Source of the DNA: Lingula anatina
Lineage: Eukaryota; Brachiopoda; Lingulata; Lingulida; Lingulidae
Assembly (NCBI RefSeq): GCF_001039355.2
Contig: NW_019775691.1
Coordinates: 60,719 to 124,718, forward strand
DNA length: 64,000 bases
Direction of reading: 5' to 3'
The stretch's first letter is position 1; every line of letters begins with the position of its first letter. Under the pieces are notes generated by a model. It did not search any database, was not told the origin of the DNA, and saw nothing but the letters and a program-made list of their open reading frames with translations. The translations under genes and the position numbers were made by a program. This document shows, in pieces, positions 12,804 through 23,938 of the stretch.

Positions 12804-13951
12804 TTAACCTTGAATAGTGTGCGAGTATCTCCAGCAATACGGGGTTCGGCCTTCTGGTTTGATACAAATGCCAGTGCATGTGGTGCCAGGGTAGGGAACA
12901 CAATGGCAGTCGTCATTGCTATCACATGGTGGTTGGGATCCTGTTTGAATAGAGCATTGACCACTTATTTTGGGGGTCACATTACAAAGTCACAAATACT
13001 TATCCGCATTGTCACTGTTGCAGTTTTTATTATATTTTGTTTTGTAGCAGTGTATGTGGATTTTTAAAAAATATGTATTAATTAATGATATAAATTTGAC
13101 TACATTTGTGAGGGTATGATGTGTTTAAACTACAGTTAATGAAGATTGCTCAAGGTTCTCTAAAACAAGCAAAAGAAAAACAGGAATACATGTACACTAG
13201 ACCAAACATGCTTCTGTCAACAAACTCTGGAAGTTTTAAAAGATAACATATAGGCAATATATGCGTGATGCTAAAGTGCCATTTTAGCTACTGAATAATA
13301 CATAAAGAATCATTGGCTCCCAGCAATTGACGACTTACCGCCACCTATCCATGGGCTCCTTGACAGTATTCCGCCTGAAATGATAAGTTGTATAAAACGC
13401 CAGCTCTCAAAAAAGAATTACTGCCTGATGTTAGCGTTATTCTGTGTCAAAGGTGACACGTGTGATTTCCCTAAAAAACGTAATAAAACTTAAGTAAGGC
13501 TTTAATATTCCTAGGACTTATTACTGCCTGATGTTAGCGTTATTCTGTGTCAAAGGTGACACGTGTGATTTCCCTAAAAAACGTAATAAATCTTAAGTAA
13601 GGCTTTAATATTCCTAGGACTTATTTCAGAAAGCCACTTGAAACATAAATGCTGCTCGACAGGCTACACTCATGGCAACAACATCTGCAAAAAGGACATG
13701 AATGACAAAAGCAGGGAACCGTCACCCAACCGTGTGCACCCTTAGCTAACAGTGGCATTATACATGTACGCTCGGTTTTTATTATCACTTTTATTTGTTA
13801 AGAAATCATTTTACGCCAGTAATTTTCTTATTTTTCATTAACTCAAGTCGATTTGAATACTGTAATCAGTTAAATACATCCAATATAACCTACCTTCCAC
13901 TGTTTCGCAAAGCATTACCACGGAAATCAAAAACAACAAAATGATCTTCAT
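12804..13951 (-). CDS. Small secreted seven-cysteine peptide, copy 2
   Basis: Exon 1 is 13890-13951 (signal peptide MKIILLFLISVVML...VEG) and exon 2 is 12804-12963. Joined in phase 2 they give 73 residues. The mature part has the cysteine spacing C-x9-C-x5-C-x-C-x7-C-x3-C-x9-C, with conserved GQCSIQTGSQPPC and TPYCWRY segments. Seven cysteines is an odd number, so either one is free or the peptide dimerises. I do not recognise the family. The density of cysteines and the signal peptide say only that it is a disulfide-rich secreted peptide, for which defence, inhibitor and signalling roles are all possible. The alternative donor GTAGGT at 13893 would put exon 2 in another frame without cysteines, so the phase-2 donor is preferred. 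Confidence 0.68.
13418..13624. repeat. Two-copy tandem repeat, 103-bp unit
   Basis: The segment beginning TTACTGCCTGATGTTAGCG at 13418 is repeated almost perfectly from 13521. The period is 103 bp and two copies are present. It lies upstream of exon 2 of peptide copy 2, inside its intron, in a block missing from the sister copies. Confidence 0.9.
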
Positions 13952-14640
13952 TCTTGTCGCTAGTGAACAATTTAACCGAATCGATAAACTCAAAGTGCTC
14001 CGTTCAAGGTAAGAACTCACAAACACACCTATCGTTCACATACGTTCATATATTAACGGCTCTCGTGTAAAAAACGAACAGATAATATGTCCTTACCACT
14101 TTTGTTAGGAAGAACCGGTATGTTTAGTGAAAAAAGAGCGGAATCTGCCAGAGAGCACATGAGAAACAAAGGCGGCACGTAGATACCTCGGTTTCCGCGA
14201 TTTCCATGATTGAGCTTGAGTAAAAATATATTATACATTAGATTGTTTGGCTTCGCATCTTCATCTGGTTATAATGCAACCCTGAATCTGACTCTAGGAA
14301 CCAAGTACTGCTGTCGTTCATTGTGGTAAATTTATTCAACTGTTATTCTCAGTGTGACTGAAAACGAGCTCTGAATATACATCTATCCACACAAAGTGCA
14401 GCGGCGGTAAAGAACATGATCCAAATGTGCCCATTTCTATATAGATGATATCTTTGACCTGACTAAGTATGTCACTGTTTGAATTTTGCACAATTGATTT
14501 GACTATGATTCTGACAGTTCATTATCCAGGGTTTGTGTTACATAACAATATTGTATCGTACTTAAAATATTACTGCCAATCTCGTAATATGGTGTCCGTT
14601 GCTATGGGGAGTGGGGGGAGCGAAATGGAACCATTTAACC

Positions 14641-15438
14641 TTAGGTAGGGTACAAGTATCTCCAGCAATACGGGGTTTGGCCTTCTTGTTTGACACAAAC
14701 GCCATAACATCCAGTGCCGGGGTAGGCAACACAATGGCAATCGTCATTGCTCTCACAAGGTGGTTGGGATCCTGTTTGAATAGAACACTGACCACTTATT
14801 ATTGGGTTCAATATTACAAAGTCACATAGACTTGTGAAGATTATTTTGTCCATAGTTACTTACATTTGCCTGGTCTTACCAGCCAATATTTCGTCACACC
14901 TATCACAACCTCATTCCCTGATGAAGTCTGGCTGCAAGCAGACGAAATATTGGCTGGTAAGACCAGACAAATATGAGTAGCTATAGACAAAAGAATGTTC
15001 ACAAGTCTATTACAATAACATAGCTAATGAAACTATTCTACACTACAATGTCACATATTATTATCCGTATTGTCACTTTTGAAGATATTTATTATAACTT
15101 TTCGTTTTTAGCAGTGTATGTAGATATTTTAAACGTATTAATTAATATTATAAATCTGACTACATTTGTGAGGGTACTCGTATGATGCGTTTAAACTACA
15201 GTCAGCGAAGGTTGCTCAAATACAAGCAAAAAAGAAAAGGAATACGCTCGGTTATTATTGTCACTTTTATTAGTTAAGAAATTTTATAACGCCAGTCAAT
15301 CTCTTATCTTTCTAAAATCATTAACTCAAGTCGATTGCAATTAATACCGTAATCAGGTATATAGATCTAATATAACCTACCTTCCGCTATTTCGTAAAGC
15401 ATTACCACGGATATCAAAAACAGCAAGATGATCTTCAT
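14641..15438 (-). CDS. Small secreted seven-cysteine peptide, copy 3
   Basis: Exon 1 (15377-15438) encodes MKIILLFLISVVMLYEIAEG and exon 2 (14641-14794) the cysteine-rich region, giving 71 residues. The signal-peptide cysteine of the other copies is Tyr here, while all seven mature cysteines are kept. A foldback element at about 14826-15049 sits only about 30 bp upstream of the exon 2 acceptor, inside the intron, and could disturb splicing. Same family and same uncertainty as copy 2. Conservation of the mature cysteines across three duplicates while intron sequence drifts supports a real coding family. Confidence 0.68.
14826..15049. mobile_element. Foldback MITE with GTCACAT target duplication
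   Basis: Two arms of about 70 bp are inverted copies: the left includes GTCTTACCAGCCAATATTTC and the right GAAATATTGGCTGGTAAGAC, with outer ends ACTTGTGAAG and TTCACAAGT. The insert is flanked by GTCACAT on both sides (about 14820 and 15050). The uninterrupted sister copies show a single GTCACATA at that point, which identifies the empty site. Confidence 0.8.
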
Positions 15439-16190
15439 TCTTGTCGCTAGTACAAATGTAACAATTTAACCGAATCGTTAAACTCAAAGTGCTCCGTTGA
15501 AGGTAAAGGACTGAAAAACACACATATCCATATTTTAACGGCTCTCATGAAAAAAACGAACAGATTGTATGCCCTTACCGCGTTTGTTAGGAAGTACCAG
15601 TACCAGTATGTTTAATCAAAAAGAACGGAATCTGTCAGAGAGCACATGAGAAACAAAGGCGACCCGTAGATACATCGGTTTCCGCGATTTCCATGACTGA
15701 GCTTGACGCAAAATATATATTTTACATTATATTGCTTGGCTTCGCATCTTCATCTGGTTATAATGCTACCTTGAGTCTGACTCTGGAAACCAAGTTCTGG
15801 TCCTTGTTTCAATGTGCTTTAAAAACGATCTCGAGCTGAATGTTGTAAAGATAAAATGGTTTTTGTAGTCGTGGAATAGCGAGAAAAAAATACTGACGAA
15901 AATCAGTTGTCTGGCGCTTTTTCTCTTCACCCCTGCTTAAGGTATGATTTGCTGCCTTGTGCTGTTGTCTTTCCCCTCTATACCTTGTACACTATGTCGT
16001 TGAGAAATCCTAGGACGAACGTAGCTTCCAGATCAAGTTGAACGAAATAGTGACCCAATAAGTTACGTTATATTGCGTCCGTTATACTGTATAATATTCA
16101 TCAATACAAAAAGGGAGACTACGCGGTGACAAAAAAAAAAAACTCCTTACAACGAACATTAGTCCTGGAAACAGCTAATGCAACTGATCA

Positions 16191-16720
16191 TTTATGTAAG
16201 GAGACAGATGTATGGAACGAAACAAAACAGTGCCTGTACAAAAGCCTTATATATGGCTCTCTATTGTAAACAATCATGTCAGGTCACTGCGGTTTGTAAG
16301 GTCACCATCAGCTGAAACAATTCCAGTATTATCTCAGGTATCTTAATTTACTATAATCATTCTTATCATTTTTCAAAAGTGCTAATGTTTTCTACCGTAT
16401 GGTGCAAGTATTTTTTCTCGTTTCATTTTCACTCTATTTTATTCTATTTTACTCTACTTTTTACAGATTAATATTTTAGAAACCAGTCATGATAACGATC
16501 GTTTGATTCTATCGTTTGATTCTATCGAGTGCCATCTCAACAACCTGCTTGTTGCAGACATTTATGCTAAATATTGTTTGCATTATGGCAAAGGTGGAAT
16601 GGCCAACATGGACCTGGAAATTTGCCCATCTCACTATTTATTTATGTCCAGCGCCTTTAGTGTTTGGTTTGTGTTCGAAAACAAAAATTAGAAAAGCCTA
16701 TACGTTTGTATCTTGTGCAT
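16191..16720. other. Intergenic, no gene recognised
   Basis: Region between the peptide-gene triplication and the 3' end of the nucleoside transporter. Two overlapping plus-strand open frames (16503-16755) exist but have no homology I can recognise and overlap the transporter stop codon, so they are not called. The transporter 3' UTR must lie here. Confidence 0.45.
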
Positions 16721-19700
16721 TTATCCAAACGATGAACTCGATATCGTTCCATTGAGTAGGTCGACTAGCGTGGCATTGTTTACCAGGCAGGGGTCGTGCG
16801 GAAGGCGAGGTCCTAGCCAATCGTCTAAGCCGTACGCCATGACACTTCCGGTTGTCAGACCAATGCTGTAGGTAAGCGTCATCATATTTCCTGAAATGTC
16901 AAAATTATTTTTTCCTTCATGGTTTCTAATGTGATCTTACATCTTTCGTATAGACACGCGAAAAATATGAACCAGCTCGAATTTTACACGTACGGACCAA
17001 CACAAACATATATATTATATGTCAGAGATGTGACAAGAACTACGATATATTTTTTTTATTAAAGAGAAAGATACCTAAAGTAGCATGCACGAAACCACAT
17101 ACCTAATGCTCAGTCTGTCCGCCCGATATTTGTGGAAAAATCATGCCACAATGTCGAACGAACGAACACAAAGAGGTGCGTGAAGGGTATGTTATGTTAT
17201 GTTATGTATTATAAAGAGGCGCATTTTACCTGTAAGCTCCTTTTGTTCATCTGGCACCTTGGTGGATGCTAATATCATAGGGACACTGCCAAAGTAACCG
17301 TTGGTCACCCCTAGAATCAATGATATCAGCATGGCCCACCCTTCACCGTTCAGTATTGGTCCTAGACGGGGCGTGGCACACATCATCATGAGCGGAATCA
17401 ACAGCACACGGAGGATTGAACAGGCCAGGAGACGACGAGGGGGCCAATCGTAGGGCAATGACGCTATGATCTTAAAGAATATGAAGACTATTTTAGAGTT
17501 GATTACTAGAGTTACTTCTAGATGAAATGTAGATATTTGATTGAACAAAATGGCAGCGCTTACAAATGAATATATTCTGTAGCTCTATATGCATTCAAAG
17601 TAATCGCTTGTATAAAACTTCAGTTTATTCATTTATACTGTAGATTAGTTCCCTTTAATGTGGCGGTTTGTTACACACAGAAGGAACATATATATTAATT
17701 TGCCAAAATCAACGCCACAGTCTTGTAACTCATATAAAACTTCGATTTTACGTGGTGAGACACGTTTGAATAATATATCCCGATACTGTGTTAAAGACAA
17801 TTTCCATTCTCTCAATGATTGTGAGTAACATAACAACTTTGAAATTGGCCCAAAGCTACCTTGCCAATGAAGTCCGAGGCATTGAATATGGCCATCAGGA
17901 CTACAGGCATCCAGCTCCCCAACCTACAACTCAGGATCTCTGACTCAATGCCCGGGAACAGGCATAACGTCACGAAGTACGCAAACGCAATGGACATCAT
18001 GTAAGGCCACGTGGTCCGGGAGGCACGTTTCCGCAGCACCACGCCGTCTGGATGGAAAAAGTCAAACGTGGATTTGAGTGAGAAACGCTATTTCCTTTGG
18101 CAGTGTTAAAGGGGCTTCGCGACAGAATACTGAGAAAACGTGATCGAAACATGCAGTATTAAAACATATACGGTATATTAACACTATATCGGTATATTTC
18201 ACGCTGCAATTAGAAAATAGTGACTTAATTCTGACTAATGCTGCAGAATACTGCAAGTACGTGTACACTTCAATTAAAAAGAAATAGACTTATATTTTCT
18301 CACGTTTGATGGCGGCCCATATGGTTGTAGGTCTCCTGACTGTCCAGGGTTCAGACTTGATTCTGACGTCATCAGCAATACTATGACGTGAAGATGACGA
18401 CGACACAGCGTGTCTAGGTTGATCGTCATGCTCGATGACCAGAACCCCATAGTTTCCTTGGTTAGTTGTATGGTCCACTATTTCAACCTGTATTATATCA
18501 TAATTAGAGGTCGTAATAAGAAGTTAATTGCCAAGCAAAACCCGCTTTAAATTTAAACGTCTTCGATTCCATCTTAAAAAGAATGCTTCGTCGATAGGTG
18601 AGCCCAACTACGGACCCAGTCGTTGCCGCGAAAATTCTTTACTTATCGTCTGCAATCACTCACTTTCAAATGTGAAAATAAACTATCATAACAGGCGTTA
18701 TTAAAATCAATGTGAATGTTAATGATATTTTCTCTAGTGAATCCAGGATTTTGCCATTTTTAGGGGGGGGGGGGCATAAAATATTTTACACAGCGAAGCA
18801 AGGCTAATATGTAATAAAAGACTACGGCAATTTTACTGTTATATGTCGGGCATAGGGACAGATGATTGCTTGGTTTTAACTCTTTTTATCTAAATATACC
18901 GTATTTTTTTTCCCGGTGAGAGCGGGGGGGGGGGATGTTACATATAGATGGGGGTATCTCCGATTCTAAAGGGGGTGGTAATTGTCCCAATATACTGTCT
19001 TCATCCGCCATTGATTTTGCACCACTAAACATGGGCCTTCTCTGAGTACCATACCTCTTCTTGCATCACGGTCTGGTTGGAAAATCCCACTTTATCGTCT
19101 GGTTTGCCAGCTGTACGACATATATTCTCGTAGAATCTCGCAAATTCCGTCCTGCGGATTAGGTTGAAGATGACAAAGCAAGCGAATACGGTCACAACGG
19201 AGATGCAGAAAAAGATCATGGTGTTGACCTTTTCATCATTAAGAAGAGCTTTCGTCACAATACGGTTTGCTGACACCAAAAGGCCTGCTGCACCTGGAAA
19301 ATAATCATTGCACTGCATTAAACATAACACTCAGTTTTAACACTAAAGGGCAGGCATCTTTTGCACATTGTTGGTTGAACGTTGTCTGAACAACAACAGT
19401 AGCCGGCTTCTCAAAAGCACATACCCGAAATTTGGTTTTAATCCACATATAGGGTAAATTGTAATACGAACAACAAAATATGTTGTTTTGTGGAATGCAA
19501 ATTTGAAAAAAAATTCATTGTGGACTCGTTAATGAATTTATATGACTTTATCACCATCATCTTCTATCAATATGTGATTATAGTGTGAAACGCTCCTCCA
19601 GATATCTACATTGGCGGATCAAAATCATTTATTCGTTCATTTTTTGTAAGATGTGTCCTAGAAATGAAAAGCTTATGCATAAATGTTGTTCCACATTGCA

Positions 19701-22202
19701 AAGTCTTAAGAAAAGCATTTTGTCTTACTTGCGAAATTAAGTTATTCATATTATCTTATCATATCAATGGTCGACGGAAGTGCGTTTGGCAGAAATCGAT
19801 GACATAATGTATGAAAAGATGTCACCCTGTGCTGTGATCTCAAATATTATCTAACGTCAAGATTCCTTATACAGTATTACATAATTTTAATAATTTTAAA
19901 AGTTTAATTATTATCATATTAGTTATTAATAAATAACTGATCTAAGAGACCACCCCTCTTTATGTCCTTAAACGCCATGTTCTCGGCGGATTAACAAAAG
20001 TTTTCTGGGCCAAACCTTAAGATGTTGACATTTAATTGGAACCCCCTCGCAATACCCCCCCCCCCCCCCACACACACACACACACACACAACCAGTTAAT
20101 GAGTGAAGTGGTCATTACAAAGTCCAGAGAGATTACATGGAGGGATTACATAATGGGTATTGCAATAAAGTGCATGTCCCCAGAAGTTTGGACAGGAAAG
20201 AGGGGGCGACTTAATTGACACTTACTTTCGCCTGTCATAACTGCCTGCGTGTACCTCATGGGCAGCATACTGGTATAGCCGTAGAAACTGGATTGTTGAA
20301 CTGAAACGAACAACGGAAAGAAACTCGTATTCATGGGTATCGTTCACATATGAAATAGGATGTGAAGAATACATAATGAACCAAGAACATTCCCTTCTTT
20401 TCCTTATTATTTTCCGTCCATCTCTGGTTAATTAACTTATAATGCCATACCGAATTGCAAACTGACAATTGATGGATGCATTAATGGACCTTTATCATGC
20501 ACTGAACTGACATGAACGAAGAACAGAATTGGACTAAAGACTTTAACTGACGCGTGTACTTATACTGCTGAGGTCGATATTCACTGGCGTAGCCTACACT
20601 TTTTGCTGAAGCACCCAACATCAAATTAACTTGCGAGACGTTGAGCCCGTTATTGAAAATGATCCCTTTCTTACTGTACTTGTACCATGAATCTTTTTTT
20701 TTCTTTTTCTAATAACTTAACGCAGTGCTTGGAAAGCATCTTCGTCCTATTGATTTTTTAATCACATTTAATTACGAGTTTCAGTTGATCTTTCTTATCA
20801 GTTGGTTGCTGTCAGAAGTACGTTTGATGAAGAAAAGAATTTAGGCCTAGGAATATTATTTCTATTATCTCTGCTGCCACGACGACGTGGTTCAGAACAG
20901 AGTAGACAATTAGACCCGCGAATACTGCAAGGTGCAGATAAAGAAGATGTCAAATTTATTCCAGCTGATAAAACGTCAGCGCCTTCTGTAGCAACATTTT
21001 ATATCTTAGTTACAGAATCAAATACATGTAATAGGTCTTCAACGAGATCCTCAGTTCTGACATTTTTTACTTTCACCATTTCCTTTTTCATTTTTGGAGA
21101 TAAATAGTTCATTTGCTAAAGCAGACCTAGTAACAACTAGCCCGATATTAATTAATAAATTTTCCATATCATCCCAAATGTGAAGAAGACTTCACTCCGT
21201 ATTCGAATTCAGGAATCTTTGACATCGTAATCTTTACTCGCGTTCACAGACAAAACTGAATCATACTGAACAGGAGAAAGGACAGACACCAAACTGCGGA
21301 TTAGATTGCAAATTTGCAGCGAACGAATCTATAGTAATCGCTTTAGTGCATTCTATTTTATCAAGGCAGATACGGTCTTTAATAAACGGCTCTCAATACA
21401 CAGGCAGCTGCAACTGAGTAAACGTATATTGTTTGGTATATCGATAATCAATAGAAGTGAGCGAACTCGTTTTGCTGAAGAAGCAATGGCTTGTCAGTTT
21501 CAGGTGCATCGTAATATTTGCAGCGTATTTTCTCTGCATTGATGCTGTTATTTAATTTGGAAAGTAAAAATAACGGAGCAGAATAGGAGCTAGGACACAA
21601 AACCTCAACCCCACCCAACTCGTCTTTATATCTATAACACGTTTCATGCAACATGGTACGATTCGCCTTCTTCTGATATCGGGCATTGAACTGGTAAAAT
21701 AAAGCGGTCATAATTAAAGGCGACACCTACCAGTGCAGCCCAGGGCCACGGTGCCCACGGCCACCAATGTGACCCTATAGGCACTGTCCCTGGTTAGCAG
21801 CTCAAACCACACGTCAAATAACGCCACACTTAACAATGTCAAGAACGAAATTACGTATCCCACTGTAATCCTAGTGTGAAGACTCAGCAGTTCCACCAGT
21901 ACATTGTTAATGCACACACTTACAAACGCGACACAGATATATGTAAGGCTCATATCGAATACTATTGTTGTGTCGGGGAAACGATCTTGGTAGTAGTCAA
22001 CCGCTATGATAAAGCTGTTGTATGGCAGCAAGAACCCAGCTCCGGCCAGAATTAGACCAAGGTAGATGCAGCTGCAGGTGTCGTGGGGTACATTGAGGCC
22101 AGAGGGGGACTGCCCACTCTCACTGGACTGGCCACCAATGCTGGACACACTAGCCCTCTGTTTGCTGAGCTGAACGTAGCCTCTTGACAGGTTTTCGTCC
22201 AT
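16721..22202 (-). CDS. SLC29A4-like: Equilibrative nucleoside transporter, SLC29A4 (ENT4/PMAT)-like
   Basis: Seven exons: 21731-22202, 20226-20300, 19055-19293, 18304-18487, 17860-18047, 17230-17470 and 16721-16890. Every junction is GT-AG and in phase, giving 522 residues, the size of ENT4. ENTs are eleven-helix facilitators; ENT4 carries organic cations and adenosine. The N-terminal about 45 residues are hydrophilic, then helix 1 contains GAGFLLPYNSFI. Other family landmarks are GCTVQQSSFYG, LPMRYTQAVMTGES, FPGIESEI, FNASDFIGK and NGYFGSVPMI. A long hydrophilic loop rich in Ser lies between helices 6 and 7. Glu182 in the TGES motif of helix 5 aligns, from memory, with Glu206 of human PMAT, implicated in cation selectivity. 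The C-terminal tail after the last helix is longer than usual, with two or three Asn-X-Ser/Thr sites. Subfamily call is inference from motifs. Confidence 0.9.
20052..20090. repeat. Poly-C plus AC microsatellite
   Basis: A run of about 14 C followed by about ten CA units, in an intron of the transporter gene just downstream (minus-strand sense) of the 20226-20300 exon. Confidence 0.9.
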
Positions 22203-23212
22203 TTTTGATTTTGTTCGGTTCTTGCCATGTAATATCTGTCACACTGATAGTAGATCTATTGTCGTCGAGAGGAACCTGGTATGAAAAATGTCAGCCTCTC
22301 TATTCCTGTCCAAACCATGCCAGTTTACATGAGACAACTCACTAAACCCAGACTGAAACCTTCCAAATAGAGTCCCAACGGTTTAATACTTGCACCTTTC
22401 CTCAGCAATGTGTACAAATGTACAGTGCAGTGATTTTGCGTACTTGAAGACTTGTAATTGACTCAATCGATCGTCATCTTTCCACGTTTTATATTGAGTT
22501 ATCCGGCTTGAAGGTCAACAGTGAATGGCATTTGGATACACACCGGGTGTACTGGTACATGCATATGCCATTGATGTTCCTCCACCGGGTTCAACATTCA
22601 GGTTTTCATACGTTTAATCCTTATTCCATTCTGAAACGAACTCTCATTCAATCCATAATATATTACCGGTGAACAATACCAAGTGATTTAACGCCATGTT
22701 GCCATTACTTATACAAATTGCTTTACCCAAGAATGCTGGGATATCCTTCTGTGATATACTGCATATATATGTTACTGCCATTGGCTTATAAACCCCTTTG
22801 GGACCATCCCATTAGAGGTCATCCCGTTATATGTCCTGGTAATATACTATTATTCACTGTACACTGATCGATAGTACAGCATTCTGCACTGTAGTTCTTT
22901 ATCTAGTTATTCAAAGACGAGTCCATTTCCATGTTAAAATCGCTAATCACTAATAAATTCGTAAGAGCTTGCATGTGCCTGGCTGGTGTTTCGAGAACTG
23001 GTGAGGGACAGCATTAACCTTTACGTCCGGTCTGCATGTAACACACCAAGTTTCAGAGCACACTGAAAACTCTGTTTCTGCCACCATTCATTGGCGATGG
23101 TGGGATATTTTGCAGATTTTTCAGGAATTTAGACGGTGTAAAACATAGGCGTAGGAGCCGGGGATCCGGGGTTAAGGGGATAACCTTTCTTCATTTATCC
23201 CCTTATATCTTT

Positions 23213-23386
23213 AAGGCCCCATTCAGAATAGGGTACTAACTAGTCCGAGGGTCAAATATGGCGACCCACAACAAAACTTGCCGTCTAATCGGCTTATACA
23301 TGTAGATATCCCGTAGGGAAGTATTCAAGTAGGTCGGCCATATTTGACCCTCGGACTAGTTAGTCCCCTATTTTTAATGGGGCCTT
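23213..23386. mobile_element. Foldback MITE with ~50-bp terminal inverted repeats
   Basis: The left end AAGGCCCCATTCAGAATAGG continues into ACTAACTAGTCCGAGGGTCA. The right end, read on the minus strand, is AAGGCCCCATTAAAAATAGG followed by the same ACTAACTAGTCCGAGGGTCA. The arms are about 50 bp each around a core of about 70 bp. Diverged relatives lie at 6303-6450 and about 51120-51240. Confidence 0.88.
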
Positions 23387-23498
23387 ATACAGCTCTGGTT
23401 ATCTTTGAAATGAATAGAAATTTTGCAGAATTCTTTTTAATCTAAACAAAGCGAAAAACAAAATAATTTCTATCGAAATGGACACCTTTTATACACAA

Positions 23499-23733
23499 GG
23501 GCCCAGTTTCGTCAACACTGGATAGCGCTGTCCCATGGAATACACTATCCATTGGATAAAATTGTTATGTGGAAAGTTATCATGAGGAGCCATTTTAACC
23601 ACATGATAACAGTATCAGAGGCACAATAAGTATCTAGTATTCAGAAAACATTACTATATACACAGGGCAACTGCCTGGGGGATTACTGCTTTATCTTATG
23701 GATAGTATTATCCAGTGTTGAGGAAACTGGGCC
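23499..23733. mobile_element. MITE with 25-bp inverted ends GGGCCCAGTTTCNTCAACAC
   Basis: It begins GGGCCCAGTTTCGTCAACAC-TGGATA and ends TATCCA-GTGTTGAGGAAACTGGGCC, which is the inverse complement with one or two mismatches. Total length is about 235 bp with no coding capacity. A non-autonomous DNA transposon structure. Only this copy was noticed in the window. Confidence 0.85.
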
Positions 23734-23938
23734 AAGTAGTTTAATTTTCCTATAGATCGATCAATATTTGTATTTTTAAATGAATTTGTTTGGAATTCAA
23801 TGTAATTCAAACATTCTTTCAAAACAACACAAGTCGCTTTCTCAGACGTTAGAATTTAATCAAGATAATAATCCAATAATATTCCAACGTCAAGTTATTA
23901 CAGTTTTTACAGTCCCACGTGACTCTTGTGTTGTATTT

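Larger units (their letters stand above)
8280..16190. repeat. Local threefold segmental duplication carrying a small secreted-peptide gene
   Basis: Three diverged direct copies can be followed by eye. Segment 8280-8660 matches 10630-11050. Segment 8690-9650 matches 12190-13160 and 14310-15220. Segment 9660-10560 matches 13770-14280 and 15230-16170. Each copy includes a two-exon minus-strand peptide gene. Copies differ by foldback insertions (11218-11385 and 14826-15049) and by an extra block at 13200-13750. Divergence looks like roughly 5-15 percent, so these are genuine paralogues and not assembly duplicates. Confidence 0.8.
22203..23938. other. Spacer between PLA2-fusion gene and transporter, holding two MITEs
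   Basis: It contains the transporter's upstream region (minus strand) and the downstream flank of the PLA2 gene. The foldback elements at 23213-23386 and 23499-23733 are listed separately. No exon was recognised. Confidence 0.5.

Noticed and set aside
16503-16755. Two overlapping plus-strand frames
   Set aside because: They overlap the stop and last exon of the transporter on the other strand and have no recognisable motif.
20802-21107. Plus-strand frame of 101 codons
   Set aside because: It lies in the first intron of the transporter, with no domain, no splice context and no codon signal visible by eye.
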